DNA of 64,000 nucleotides from positions 62,001 through 126,000 of the forward strand of contig NZ_CP126740.1 of NCBI RefSeq assembly GCF_030246925.1, read 5' to 3'. Positions 1 to 7,764 of the stretch are shown one piece after another. The position numbers and the translations under genes are program-made. The stretch is from Microbacterium sp. zg-Y625. GTDB taxonomy: Bacteria > Actinomycetota > Actinomycetes > Actinomycetales > Microbacteriaceae. Position 1 is the stretch's first letter; each line of letters starts with the position of its first letter. The notes under the pieces were generated by a model, which saw nothing but the letters and a program-made list of their open reading frames with translations, did no database searches and was not told the origin of the DNA.

Positions 1-576
1 TACGGCGACGACATGGTCGACCTCGGCGCGTGGAACGAAGACGCCAAGCTCACCTTCGCGGTGAATGAGGACGCGCCGATCGACTCGATCGAGGAGCTCG
101 CCGACAACGCCGACCTCTTCGGCAGCACGATCTACGGCATCGAGTCGGGCTCGGGTCTTGCGACCGTCACCGACGAGGCCGTCATCCCCGGCTACGGCCT
201 GGAGGCCTTCGACCACGTGACGTCGTCGACCCCGGCGATGCTCACCGAGCTCGACACGGCCACGCGCGCCGGTGAGAACATCCTCGTGACGCTGTGGCGT
301 CCGCACTGGGCGTATGACGCGTTCCCGATCAAGGACCTCGAGGACCCGAAGGGGCTGCTCGGCGAAGCCGAAGGCATCCACTCGTACGCCTCGACGACGT
401 TCGAGGAGGACTTCCCCGAGGTCTTCGAGTGGCTGAGCGCCTTCGAGATGGACAGCGAGACGCTGTACTCGCTCGAGAACGCGATGTTCAACGAGAGCGA
501 CAGCGACGACTACGAGGACATCGTGGCCGAGTGGATCGCCGCGAACGAGGAGTATGTCACTTCGCTGACCTCCTGA
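1..576 (+). CDS. Glycine betaine/proline ABC transporter substrate-binding protein, 3' part
   Basis: The reading frame is open from base 1 and ends with TGA at 574-576, so only the last 191 residues are present. The sequence looks like the C-terminal lobe of the OpuAC/ProX family of extracytoplasmic compatible-solute binding proteins. It shows a segment around GIESGSGL, an internal Trp-rich stretch (LWRPHWAYDAF) of the kind that forms the aromatic cage for quaternary ammonium ligands, and an acidic surface typical of secreted actinobacterial lipoproteins. The family delivers glycine betaine, choline or proline to an ABC permease. The permease and ATPase genes would lie upstream, outside the window. 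Family assignment is by eye; the exact ligand is not determined. Confidence 0.8.
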   Translation, partial: YGDDMVDLGAWNEDAKLTFAVNEDAPIDSIEELADNADLFGSTIYGIESGSGLATVTDEAVIPGYGLEAFDHVTSSTPAMLTELDTATRAGENILVTLWRPHWAYDAFPIKDLEDPKGLLGEAEGIHSYASTTFEEDFPEVFEWLSAFEMDSETLYSLENAMFNESDSDDYEDIVAEWIAANEEYVTSLTS

Positions 577-587
577 CCGCGCGCTCG

Positions 588-641
588 CGAGTGAGTATTC
601 GCGCTCGCGAGTGAGTATTCGTCGCTTCGAGTGAGTACTCG
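588..641 (+). repeat. 20-bp tandem repeat array 1a (3 units, sense to upstream gene)
   Basis: Three copies of CGAGTGAGTATTCG start at 588, 608 and 628, exactly 20 bp apart; the third has GAGTACTC. They begin 11 bp after the stop codon of the binding-protein gene and run in its direction. The same element recurs inverted at 675-787 and at 6025 and 14535. Confidence 0.9.
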
Positions 642-646
642 TGGGA

Positions 647-664
647 CCGCGGCTTCGGCTGCGG
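647..664. terminator. UUCG-loop hairpin between the two opposed repeat arrays
   Basis: A 7-bp stem (CCGCGGC/GCTGCGG, one G-U pair) closes a TTCG tetraloop at 654-657. It lies at the centre between convergent genes and between the sense and antisense repeat arrays. It is a plausible bidirectional terminator, without a T-run. Confidence 0.5.
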
Positions 665-674
665 GCGTCTCCAT

Positions 675-787
675 GAGTACTCACTCGTCGGCGTTCACGC
701 TCACTCGGCGAACCGAGTACTCACTCGCCCTGCCGAATACTCACTCGTCGACGCGAATACTCACTCGGCGACGCGAATACTCACTCG
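675..787 (-). repeat. 20-bp tandem repeat array 1b (6 units, sense to the minus-strand gene)
   Basis: Six inverted copies (CGAATACTCACTCG on the plus strand) have cores at 675, 695 (degenerate), 715, 735, 755 and 775, with strict 20-bp spacing. Read on the minus strand they follow the gene ending at 781. The TGA stop codon of that gene (781-783) is itself part of the first unit. Confidence 0.9.
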
Positions 788-1509
788 GGGGTTCCGGAGG
801 TGATCTCCAGCGACACCTTCGTCTCGAGCACGTCGATCGCCTCGTCCGACAGCGCGATCAGGCCGTTGAGCTCCTCGCGCACCCGCTTGTACGCCAGCTG
901 CCGTTCCGAGGGCGTCGCCGCCTGATCCACCGCGACCGACAGCAGCTGCTGCGCCGTCGCCAGGCGCTTGCGCTCCACCTCGCTGAACGATGAATCCCGC
1001 ATGCGCCGCGCTTCGCGCTCGGCCAGGTCGAACGCCACCTCGAACTCCGTGACGGCCCTGCGGTACTCGTCGAGCTGCTCCGCCGACACCTTCGCATTCG
1101 CCGATTCCGGCCGCAGGTGATCGGCGTGCTTCTTCGCCCGCAGGAAGGCCGCCGTCAGGGGCTGGCGCCCGTCGCTCATGGCGGGGAAGGCGATCAGCTT
1201 CGCCACATCGAGCTCGTAGTCGAGCCAGCGCTGCGTCACACCGTCGTGCAGCGCGAACAGCTGCTCGAGCTGGCTGGGCTGCGGCGATGGGCGGGTGATC
1301 GCCGTGGGAATGGATGCCGTGGCCACCGGACGTCCCCGGGCTGCCGCCTGCGCTGCCTTCAGCTCGCTCTTGGCGCGGATGATCTCGAGGCGCCGCTTGT
1401 GCCGGCGCTTGCTCGCCCGCTGCCACCCCTCCCATGCCCCGCCGAACACCCCGGCCAGCGGGAACGCCAACCACCAGTAGCTCCCGAGAAAGGTGACCAG
1501 CTCATCCAC
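781..1509 (-). CDS. Membrane-anchored coiled-coil protein, paralogue of the next gene
   Basis: This 242-residue protein has unknown function. The N-terminus has one hydrophobic segment (about residues 8-25, YWWLAFPLAGVFGG) followed by a basic cluster, which suggests a single membrane anchor with a cytoplasmic body. Residues about 30-60 and 90-230 are charged, helical and probably coiled coil. A WLDYELDVAKLIAFPAM block followed by LTAAFLRAK is shared with the gene at 1549-2328. The start is GTG at 1509; a TAGCAT -10 hexamer lies 6 nt upstream with no Shine-Dalgarno site, suggesting a leaderless mRNA. The stop codon lies inside the 20-bp repeat. I do not recognise a known domain. Confidence 0.75.
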   Translation of the reverse strand: MDELVTFLGSYWWLAFPLAGVFGGAWEGWQRASKRRHKRRLEIIRAKSELKAAQAAARGRPVATASIPTAITRPSPQPSQLEQLFALHDGVTQRWLDYELDVAKLIAFPAMSDGRQPLTAAFLRAKKHADHLRPESANAKVSAEQLDEYRRAVTEFEVAFDLAEREARRMRDSSFSEVERKRLATAQQLLSVAVDQAATPSERQLAYKRVREELNGLIALSDEAIDVLETKVSLEITSGTPE

Positions 1510-1515
1510 TCTGTC

Positions 1516-1521
1516 ATGCTA
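1516..1521 (-). promoter_or_regulatory. -10 hexamer TAGCAT, leaderless
   Basis: TAGCAT on the minus strand ends 6 nt before the GTG at 1509. The paralogous gene has the same hexamer, spacing and start context (TAGCATGRCAGRGTGGA). Confidence 0.6.
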
Positions 1522-1548
1522 GCCCGCGGCGCCGGCGGTGACAGCGCG

Positions 1549-2328
1549 CTACTGCGCGGCGGGCGGCTTCGAATCCCGCGACGGAACCGGCCACTGCCCT
1601 CGCGGCGGAAGCCCCGGAACCCCCGGAACCCCCGGAACCCCCAGGATCCCCGGCACCCCACCCCGCGCCGCGCGCTGGGCGTCGCGCTCAGCCGCAGCGA
1701 ACGCGGTCTCGGCCGCATGCACCGCATCGCGATACGCCACGAACCGCTCCGGGGTCACCTTCTCACGTGGGGTGGCCGGGCGCAGCCACTGCGCCTCTCG
1801 CTGCGCCTTGAGGAACGCCAGGGTCAGTGGATGCTGGGACTCGAGCATCTGTGGGAACGCGAGCGCTTTCGCGGCATCCGTCTCATACTCCAGCCACCGA
1901 GCGGTGACGGCGTCGAGACGGGCGGTCAGCTGCTCGATCGGCAGCGGCGCGTCGCGGCCCGCCGTCGCGTAGCGGGCGCGCATCGCCTTCACGCGGCTGC
2001 GGCTGGCGCGCAACTGCAGCGATGCCCGCTTCTCGTCGTACTTCGCCTCCTGCAGCGCCCGCTTCGCCTCGGACATGGGGCCGGGAAGCCACGGAGTGCC
2101 CCGCCGCGCCTTCTCGCTCAGCACATCCGCCTGCGCTGCGCGCAGCTGCGCCCGGGCGGCCTGCAGCGCGCGGTAGGAGGCGAGCTCTTCGTGGCGGGCG
2201 GCGTCGAGCTCCAGGCGGCGGGCGCGGCGCCGGTTCGTCGTCAGGGCGCTGTAGCCGAGGGCACCCGCGCCGGCGGCTGCCGGAGCGACCCACCACCACG
2301 ACTCGAGAACCAGGAGGACGGCGTCCAC
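1549..2328 (-). CDS. Membrane-anchored coiled-coil protein with Gly-X-Y tail
   Basis: This 259-residue protein of unknown function is homologous along its length to the gene at 781-1509. Both have an N-terminal Trp-rich hydrophobic segment, a basic stop-transfer stretch (NRRRARR), a long Ala/Arg/Glu-rich helical body and the shared WLEYETDAAKALAFPQM...LTLAFLKAQ block. The C-terminus differs: about residues 228-245 read as six Gly-X-Y triplets (GVP GIL GVP GVP GVP GLP), followed by a Pro-rich tail. The GTG start at 2328 lies 6 nt after TAGCAT, so the transcript is probably leaderless. The two genes look like a tandem duplication that included the promoter. No known function is assigned. Confidence 0.75.
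   Translation of the reverse strand: MDAVLLVLESWWWVAPAAAGAGALGYSALTTNRRRARRLELDAARHEELASYRALQAARAQLRAAQADVLSEKARRGTPWLPGPMSEAKRALQEAKYDEKRASLQLRASRSRVKAMRARYATAGRDAPLPIEQLTARLDAVTARWLEYETDAAKALAFPQMLESQHPLTLAFLKAQREAQWLRPATPREKVTPERFVAYRDAVHAAETAFAAAERDAQRAARGGVPGILGVPGVPGVPGLPPRGQWPVPSRDSKPPAAQ
1612..1656. repeat. 9-bp tandem repeat inside the Gly-X-Y tail
   Basis: Three exact CCCCGGAAC units (1612, 1621, 1630) are followed by two degenerate ones. They encode the GVP triplets of the minus-strand gene. Unit number can probably vary by slippage without shifting the frame. Confidence 0.75.
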
Positions 2329-2334
2329 CCTGCC

Positions 2335-2340
2335 ATGCTA
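2335..2340 (-). promoter_or_regulatory. -10 hexamer TAGCAT, leaderless
   Basis: The hexamer lies 6 nt upstream of the GTG at 2328 and is identical to the one in front of the paralogue at 781-1509. Confidence 0.6.
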
Positions 2341-2381
2341 ACCGGGGCCCGCCGACGCCGCTCCGGGTGCCGTTCGAGCGT

Positions 2382-2516
2382 TCAGCCGAACAGCAGCGCG
2401 ATCACGGTCGACCCGCCGCCGACGAGGATCAGCGCGGCGATCACGACCCAGGCGACGATCTTCATGCGCCGCTGGCGTCCTTGGCCGTAGTTGCCGTACT
2501 CGTCGTCGCTGCTCAT
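2382..2516 (-). CDS. Small single-span membrane protein downstream of purL
   Basis: This 44-residue protein starts with ATG at 2516, preceded by a GAGGAG Shine-Dalgarno site. Residues 1-17 are hydrophilic (MSSDDEYGNYGQGRQRR). Residues about 19-43 form one strongly hydrophobic helix ending in LLFG. The gene begins 12 bp after the purL stop on the same strand, so it is probably co-transcribed with purL. The function is unknown. Its clean start, ribosome site and membrane profile make it a likely real gene despite its size. Confidence 0.65.
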   Translation of the reverse strand: MSSDDEYGNYGQGRQRRMKIVAWVVIAALILVGGGSTVIALLFG

Positions 2517-2528
2517 GTCATCTCCTCG

Positions 2529-4859
2529 TCAGGCGGGCTCGGCGACCGTCGCGCCGAACGCGGCGGGAAGGGTGGCCTGCGACCGCTCGCGCAGCTCGGC
2601 TGCGGACACGGTGAACACGTCCTGGATCTCGAGCGCCGGGGCGTCACCGTCGCCGGGGACGTCGGTCACGCCGATGCGCATGACCGGGTAGCCGCGGCCG
2701 TCGCACAGCCCGCGGAACTTCACGTCGTCTTCGCGGGGCACGGTCACCACGACCCGTCCGGTCGACTCCGAGAACAGCGCCGTCGCGGCATCCACGCCGT
2801 CGCGCTCCATGATCTCGCGCAGCCACACCCGGGCGCCGACGCCGAAGCGCATGACGCCCTCGGCGAGCGTCTGGGCAAGGCCTCCGCCGGAGACGTCGTG
2901 GGCGCTGGAGACCAGCGACTGCAGGGATGCCGCGTGCAGCAGGTCCGCCAGGCGCTTCTCGGCCGCGAGGTCGACCTTCGGCGGACGACCGCCCAGGTGC
3001 CCGTGGATGGTGCCCGCCCACTGCGAGCCGCTGAGCTCGGTGGCGGTGACGCCGAGTAGGTAGATGTTCTCGCCGGCATCCTGCCAGCCGCTCGGGATGC
3101 GGCGGGCCACGTCGTCGATGATGCCGAGGACTCCCACGACCGGAGTCGGGAAGATCGGGGTGTCGCCGGTCTGGTTGTAGAACGACACGTTGCCGCCGGT
3201 GACCGGGACGCCGAGCTCGAGGCAGGCATCCGACAGACCGTCGACGGTCTGCGAGAACTGCCACATGACCTCGGGGTTCTCGGGGCTGCCGAAGTTCAGG
3301 CAGTCCGTCACGGCGGTGGGAACCGCGCCGGTCACGGCGACGTTGCGGTAGGCCTCGGCGAGGGCCAGCTTCGCGCCCTCGTAGGGATCGAGCTGGCAGA
3401 ACCGGCTGTTGCAGTCGGTGGCGATGGCGAAGCCCAGGCCCGACTCTTCGTCGACGCGGATCATGCCGGCATCGTCGGGGAAGCTCAGCGCGGTGTTGCC
3501 CAGCACGTAGTAGTCGTACTGGTTGGTGACCCACGAGGTGTCGGCGAGGTTGGGGCTCGCGACGAGCTGCAGGAACTGCTCGCGCAGCGCCTCGGGGTCG
3601 TCGGTGCGCGGCAGCGCCGAGGCGGAGTCCTCGCGGAGGGCGTCGATCCAGGTCGGGTAGGCGACGGGGCGCTCGTACACGGGGCCGTCGACGGCCACGG
3701 TCGAGGGATCGACGTTGACGATCTCCTCGCCGTGCCAGAAGATCTGCAGCCGGCCGTCGCCGGTGACCTCGCCCAGCACGCTGGTCTCGACGTCCCACTT
3801 GCCGGTGACCGCGAGGAACGCGTCGAGCTTCTCGGGAGCGACGATCGCCATCATGCGCTCCTGGCTCTCGCTCATGAGGATCTCCTCCGGCGTGAGCGAG
3901 GGGTCGCGCAGCAGCACGTTCTCGAGGTCGACGCGCATGCCCGATCCGCCGTTGGCGGCCAGCTCGCTGGTGGCGCAGGAGATGCCGGCGGCGCCCAGGT
4001 CCTGGATCGCCTCCACCAGCTCGCCGCGGTAGAGCTCCAGGCAGCACTCGATGAGCACCTTCTCGGCGAACGGGTCGCCCACCTGCACCGCGGGACGCTT
4101 GGTGGGTCCGCCGTCGGCGAAGGTGTCGGATGCCAGGATCGACGCACCGCCGATGCCGTCGCCGCCGGTGCGGGCGCCGAAGAGCACGACCTTGTTGCCG
4201 GCGCCGGTGGCGTTGGCGAGCTTGAGGTCCTCGTGGCGGAGCACCCCGACCGCGAGGGCGTTGACGAGGGGGTTCCCCTGGTAGACGGCGTCGAACACCG
4301 TCTCGCCGCCGATGTTGGGAAGGCCCAGGCAGTTGCCGTAGAACGAGATTCCCGAGACCACGCCGTGCACGACGCGGGCGGTGTCGGGGTTGTCGATGGC
4401 GCCGAAGCGCAGCTGGTCCATGACGGCGACGGGGCGGGCGCCCATCGAGATGATGTCGCGGACGATGCCGCCGACGCCCGTGGCCGCGCCCTGGAAGGGC
4501 TCGATGTAGCTGGGGTGGTTGTGCGACTCGACCTTGAAGGTGACCGCCCAGCCCTCGCCGACGTCGACGACGCCGGCGTTCTGGCCCATCCCCACCATGA
4601 GGCGGGTCTTCATCTCGTCGGAGACCTTCTCGCCGAAGCGGCGCAGGTAGATCTTGCTCGACTTGTAGGAGCAGTGCTCGCTCCACATGACGGAGTACAT
4701 CGCCAGCTCGCCCGAGGTGGGGCGGCGGCCGAGGATCTCGCGGATCTTGGCGTACTCGTCGGCCTTGAGGCCCAGAGCCGCGTACGGCTGCTCCCTGTCG
4801 GGGGTGGCGACCGCGTTTTCGACGGTATCGGCGACAGAGGTCGAAGAGGGGGTGGTCAC
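2529..4859 (-). CDS. purL: Phosphoribosylformylglycinamidine synthase subunit PurL
   Basis: This 776-residue protein is the large, ATP-dependent subunit of FGAM synthase. With PurQ (glutaminase) and PurS it converts FGAR to FGAM in the cytoplasmic purine pathway. Its length fits the small PurL class that needs PurQ and PurS, both encoded at 23.5-24.5 kb. Visible signatures are [35 protein letters not shown] near the N-terminus, [18 protein letters not shown] and, late in the protein, [16 protein letters not shown]. The start is GTG at 4859 with a weak GGAG upstream. A possible -10 (TAGGAT) at 4902-4907 would give a leader of about 35 nt. The gene is divergent from the alcohol dehydrogenase gene. 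Confidence 0.97.
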   Translation of the reverse strand: MTTPSSTSVADTVENAVATPDREQPYAALGLKADEYAKIREILGRRPTSGELAMYSVMWSEHCSYKSSKIYLRRFGEKVSDEMKTRLMVGMGQNAGVVDVGEGWAVTFKVESHNHPSYIEPFQGAATGVGGIVRDIISMGARPVAVMDQLRFGAIDNPDTARVVHGVVSGISFYGNCLGLPNIGGETVFDAVYQGNPLVNALAVGVLRHEDLKLANATGAGNKVVLFGARTGGDGIGGASILASDTFADGGPTKRPAVQVGDPFAEKVLIECCLELYRGELVEAIQDLGAAGISCATSELAANGGSGMRVDLENVLLRDPSLTPEEILMSESQERMMAIVAPEKLDAFLAVTGKWDVETSVLGEVTGDGRLQIFWHGEEIVNVDPSTVAVDGPVYERPVAYPTWIDALREDSASALPRTDDPEALREQFLQLVASPNLADTSWVTNQYDYYVLGNTALSFPDDAGMIRVDEESGLGFAIATDCNSRFCQLDPYEGAKLALAEAYRNVAVTGAVPTAVTDCLNFGSPENPEVMWQFSQTVDGLSDACLELGVPVTGGNVSFYNQTGDTPIFPTPVVGVLGIIDDVARRIPSGWQDAGENIYLLGVTATELSGSQWAGTIHGHLGGRPPKVDLAAEKRLADLLHAASLQSLVSSAHDVSGGGLAQTLAEGVMRFGVGARVWLREIMERDGVDAATALFSESTGRVVVTVPREDDVKFRGLCDGRGYPVMRIGVTDVPGDGDAPALEIQDVFTVSAAELRERSQATLPAAFGATVAEPA

Positions 4860-5008
4860 GCGGCTCAGCTCCAGGGATTCGTCGGGGCGCCGGACGGGTC
4901 CATCCTAGTCGCGCGCGGCTTTCGCCCGGGGTCGCGGCGACACCTCTCACAGGCGCGCGGCGTAGCGTGAAATCAGCCCGAAAGGGAAGCGAACACGAAG
5001 GAGCAGCC

Positions 5009-5956
5009 ATGAAAGCCTGGCAGTTCACCGGAACCCACCAGCCGCTCGTCCTGAACGAGGTGCCCGATCCCGAACCGGGGCCCGGCGAGGTGGTGCTGAA
5101 GATGACGGCGGCAGGCCTGTGCCACTCCGACGTCGGCGTGCTCGAGGACGAGGGCTGGCTCTCGATGCTCGCGAAGCTCCCCATCACGCTGGGGCACGAG
5201 AACGCGGGTGTCGTGGCGGCCGTGGGTGAGGGCGTCACCGACTATGCGGTGGGAGACCGGGTCGCGGTGTGTCCGACGACCGCAGTCGGCGCTCCCGGCT
5301 ACGGATACGACGGCGGCTTCGCGGAGAAGATGGCCGTGGCCGCCGAGGCGCTCGTCCCCATCCCCGAGGGCGTCGACGACGTCTACGGGGCGGCGGCGAC
5401 GGATGCCGGCATGACCTCGCACGCCGCGGTCATCACCAACGGCGGCGTCAAGGCCGGCGACACGGTCGGCATCATCGGGCTGGGTGGGCTCGGCCAGATC
5501 GGCGCCCGCGTCGCCGTGCTCGCCGGCGCGACGGTCTACGTGGCCGAAGTCAACGAGTCCGTCTGGCCGCTGGCTGAGGAGATCGGCGCGGCGGGAGTCG
5601 CGGCATCCATCACCGATTTCCCGGACGTCACCTTCGACGTCATCGTCGACTTCGCCGGATTCGGCACGACCACGGCGCAGGCCGTCGACGCCATCCGTCG
5701 CGACGGCACGGTGGTCGTGGTGGGCATGGGCAAGCTCGAATCCACCATCAGCACGAAGTCGCTGATCCTCAACCAGTGCATCCTGCGGGGTTCCAATGGC
5801 GGTACGAAGGAGGACATCGTCGGCGTGTACGAGTACATGAAGACGGGGCAGCTGAAGCCCGAGACCACGACGATCCGCTTCGACGAGATCGCCGAGGGCC
5901 TCGAACGGCTGCACCGCGGCGAGGTGAAGGGCCGCCTGGTCGCGACGTTCGACTGA
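5009..5956 (+). CDS. Zinc-dependent alcohol dehydrogenase lacking the structural-zinc lobe
   Basis: This 315-residue medium-chain dehydrogenase/reductase has catalytic zinc ligands in GLCHSD (Cys38) and GHEN (His63-Glu64) and a Rossmann fold at GIIGLGGLGQIG (about 159-170). Most family members carry a four-cysteine structural zinc loop after GDRVAV. Here GDRVAV is followed directly by CPTTAVGAPGYGYDGGFAE with no cysteine cluster, which explains the short length (about 340-350 is usual). I chose ATG 5009 because AAGGAG lies 6 nt upstream; an upstream ATG at 4967 has no ribosome site. The substrate is unknown. Downstream lies a three-unit 20-bp repeat array. Confidence 0.85.
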   Translation: MKAWQFTGTHQPLVLNEVPDPEPGPGEVVLKMTAAGLCHSDVGVLEDEGWLSMLAKLPITLGHENAGVVAAVGEGVTDYAVGDRVAVCPTTAVGAPGYGYDGGFAEKMAVAAEALVPIPEGVDDVYGAAATDAGMTSHAAVITNGGVKAGDTVGIIGLGGLGQIGARVAVLAGATVYVAEVNESVWPLAEEIGAAGVAASITDFPDVTFDVIVDFAGFGTTTAQAVDAIRRDGTVVVVGMGKLESTISTKSLILNQCILRGSNGGTKEDIVGVYEYMKTGQLKPETTTIRFDEIAEGLERLHRGEVKGRLVATFD

Positions 5957-6024
5957 CGGCGGTTCGCAGCGCACGCGACGTCCGCCACCGACGTCGACCG
6001 GGCCGGCCTCGGCTGACCCGCTCC

Positions 6025-6078
6025 CGAGTGAGTATTCGCGTCGCCGAGTGAGTATTCGCGTCGCCGAGTGAGTATTCG
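6025..6078 (+). repeat. 20-bp tandem repeat array 2 (3 units)
   Basis: CGAGTGAGTATTCG occurs at 6025, 6045 and 6065. The array starts 69 bp after the alcohol dehydrogenase stop, in the same direction as that gene, and precedes the hairpin at 6095-6160. Confidence 0.9.
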
Positions 6079-6094
6079 CGATGCCGGCCCGGGT

Positions 6095-6160
6095 GAGACC
6101 ATCGTGGGCTCCGAGCTCTCGCTCGATGAGCGCTTGCTCGGAGCCCACGGGATGAGTCTC
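6095..6160. terminator. Long hairpin between convergent genes
   Basis: Arms 6103-6116 and 6136-6149 pair perfectly over 14 bp. The stem extends outward (GAGAC at 6095 with GTCTC at 6156), and the loop holds a nested CGCTC/GAGCG stem. Position between a plus-strand and a minus-strand gene suggests a bidirectional terminator. Confidence 0.7.
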
Positions 6161-6192
6161 GCCGATTGCCCCGGTGCTGACTGCGTGGGGCG

Positions 6193-7512
6193 TCAGACGG
6201 CGGCGTGGACCGCCTCGGACTGCTCCTTCGGCTTGCCATGCTCCTCGTGCTTGCCGAGGTCGAGGGAATCGGTGGTGCCTGTCTTCTTGCCGTCGTAGAC
6301 GTCACGGTCGAGCTCGTTGCTGGCGTTGGCGACGAGCATGGCCACGAACGTATCGCCGTTGACGTTCAGGAACGTGCGGAAGATGCCGGTGAACCAGTCG
6401 ACCGCGATCAGAAGGCCCACGGCCTCGAACGGCAGGCCGAGTGAGGTGGCGAGGAACGTCGCGACGACCGGGAACCCGCCGGGGACGGTGATGGTGCCCA
6501 CGTTGAGCAGGATCGCCAGGGCCATGCCGAGGACGATGGTTCCGAGGTCCAGGGTGACGGCGCCCGACTGGGCGAGGAACATGACGACGATCATGTAGTT
6601 GAGCACGGCCCCGTAGGACCCCATCGTGAGGCCGACCGAGAGGGTGAAGTTCGCCACCCGCTGGCTGACGCCGACCTTCTCGGTCGCGGTCCGCAGCACG
6701 GTCGGGAACGTGACCGCGGAACTGGTGGTCGTGATGGCGATCATCGTCTGGTCGCTGAGCTTGGCGGGGAGTTTCGCGGGGTTCAGCCCGGTGCGCATCC
6801 ACACCACGAGTACGAACAGGGCGAAGAGGATCAGCACGCCGAGGAGCGTCGAGCCGAGGTATTTGAGCGCACTGGTGACGACGGAGAACCCGACGGTTCC
6901 AGCGAGGTTCGCCAGCAAGCAGAACACGCCGATCGGAGCGATGAGCATCACGAAGCGGATCATCGTGAGCACGACCTGCTGAATCTGGTCGAAGAGGTCG
7001 AGCACGAGGCGGTTGCCGGTCTTGGCGATGTACGCGTTCAACGCGACACCGAACAGCAGCGAGAAGATGATGATCGGCACCATCGTCGCGGTGGACATGG
7101 CGGCGAAGATGTTGGTGGAGACGAAGTTGAGCAGGGTGTCCTGCCACCCGGTGGCTGCGCCTGCCGATTCCTGCAGTGCGGGGTCGACGCCGCCGGAGAA
7201 GTCGATCCCCGCGCCGGGTCGGATGACGGCGCTGATCCCCCACGCGAGCAGCGCCGCGACGACGGAGAACCCGATCATCCACTTGAACGTGCGGAAGGCC
7301 ATCTTGCCCATCCCCAACCCGGTCATCGCCCCCGTGGCGACGATCACGGACGACATCACGAGCGGCACGATCGCCATCTGGATGAGCCGGATGAACAGGT
7401 CGCCGACGAACTTCAGGTTCGCCGCCCACTCTCCGACCGCCAGGCCGAAGGCGATGCCAAGGATCGCACCGACCCCAATCTGCAGAGCTGGGTTCTTCAG
7501 AGTGTTTTTCAC
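6193..7512 (-). CDS. Dicarboxylate/amino acid:cation symporter (SDF/DAACS family)
   Basis: This 439-residue integral membrane transporter has multiple hydrophobic segments. It carries the family landmarks: an early PLVMSSVIVATGAM-type stretch, the serine-rich re-entrant loop ITTTSSAVTFPTVLR near residue 270, and GSYGAVLNYM and NVGTITVPGG in the C-terminal substrate-binding half. Relatives take up C4-dicarboxylates, glutamate, aspartate or neutral amino acids with Na+ or H+. I chose GTG 7512 because GGAGG lies 5 nt upstream; a longer frame to 7614 has no such site. The gene is divergent from the GntR regulator and the ureide operon, so it may supply a substrate for that pathway, but this is only inferred. 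Confidence 0.88.
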   Translation of the reverse strand: MKNTLKNPALQIGVGAILGIAFGLAVGEWAANLKFVGDLFIRLIQMAIVPLVMSSVIVATGAMTGLGMGKMAFRTFKWMIGFSVVAALLAWGISAVIRPGAGIDFSGGVDPALQESAGAATGWQDTLLNFVSTNIFAAMSTATMVPIIIFSLLFGVALNAYIAKTGNRLVLDLFDQIQQVVLTMIRFVMLIAPIGVFCLLANLAGTVGFSVVTSALKYLGSTLLGVLILFALFVLVVWMRTGLNPAKLPAKLSDQTMIAITTTSSAVTFPTVLRTATEKVGVSQRVANFTLSVGLTMGSYGAVLNYMIVVMFLAQSGAVTLDLGTIVLGMALAILLNVGTITVPGGFPVVATFLATSLGLPFEAVGLLIAVDWFTGIFRTFLNVNGDTFVAMLVANASNELDRDVYDGKKTGTTDSLDLGKHEEHGKPKEQSEAVHAAV

Positions 7513-7713
7513 GAGTCCTCCACTGGGATGCCGCCACTCACGGTGGCGGGCGGTCACCTCAACGTAAAAGCGAGAACTCACGACTTTGGGTGAATTGGTA
7601 GGACCGTAACGCACTGTTTACACACGACGCGGGTCACGTAACGGGCCAGAAACCCTCGGTCGTTCTGGGCGCATCCCTGGGCCTCATCCGCGCTCTCGTG
7701 AAAGACTCCCGAA

Positions 7714-7731
7714 ACGTGGGTCCCCCCACGT
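7714..7731. promoter_or_regulatory. Short palindrome in the symporter/GntR intergenic region
   Basis: ACGTGGG-TCCC-CCCACGT lies 33 bp before the GntR start in the 252-bp divergent region. It could be an operator or a leader hairpin. A second, weaker dyad (TTGGTAGGACCGTAA, 7595-7609) vaguely resembles the TGGTNNNACCA sites of FCD-type GntR proteins. Confidence 0.3.
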
Positions 7732-7764
7732 CAGTCCGCGAACAGCAAGGGATGACGCCACAAC

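Noticed and set aside
588-787. CRISPR-like array of regularly spaced repeats
   Set aside because: The 20-bp period has no variable spacers: the 6-bp linkers are nearly constant, units are too short, and no cas genes are present. It is a tandem repeat.
2644-5238. Very long open frame antisense to purL
   Set aside because: It is extremely Arg/Pro-rich, has no start signal and lies in another frame of a clearly conserved gene. It is a product of high GC.
5957-6192. Small genes encoded by the repeat arrays (peptides such as RVSIRVAE)
   Set aside because: All such frames end at the TGA inside a repeat unit, lack ribosome sites and are identical between arrays because of the repeat.
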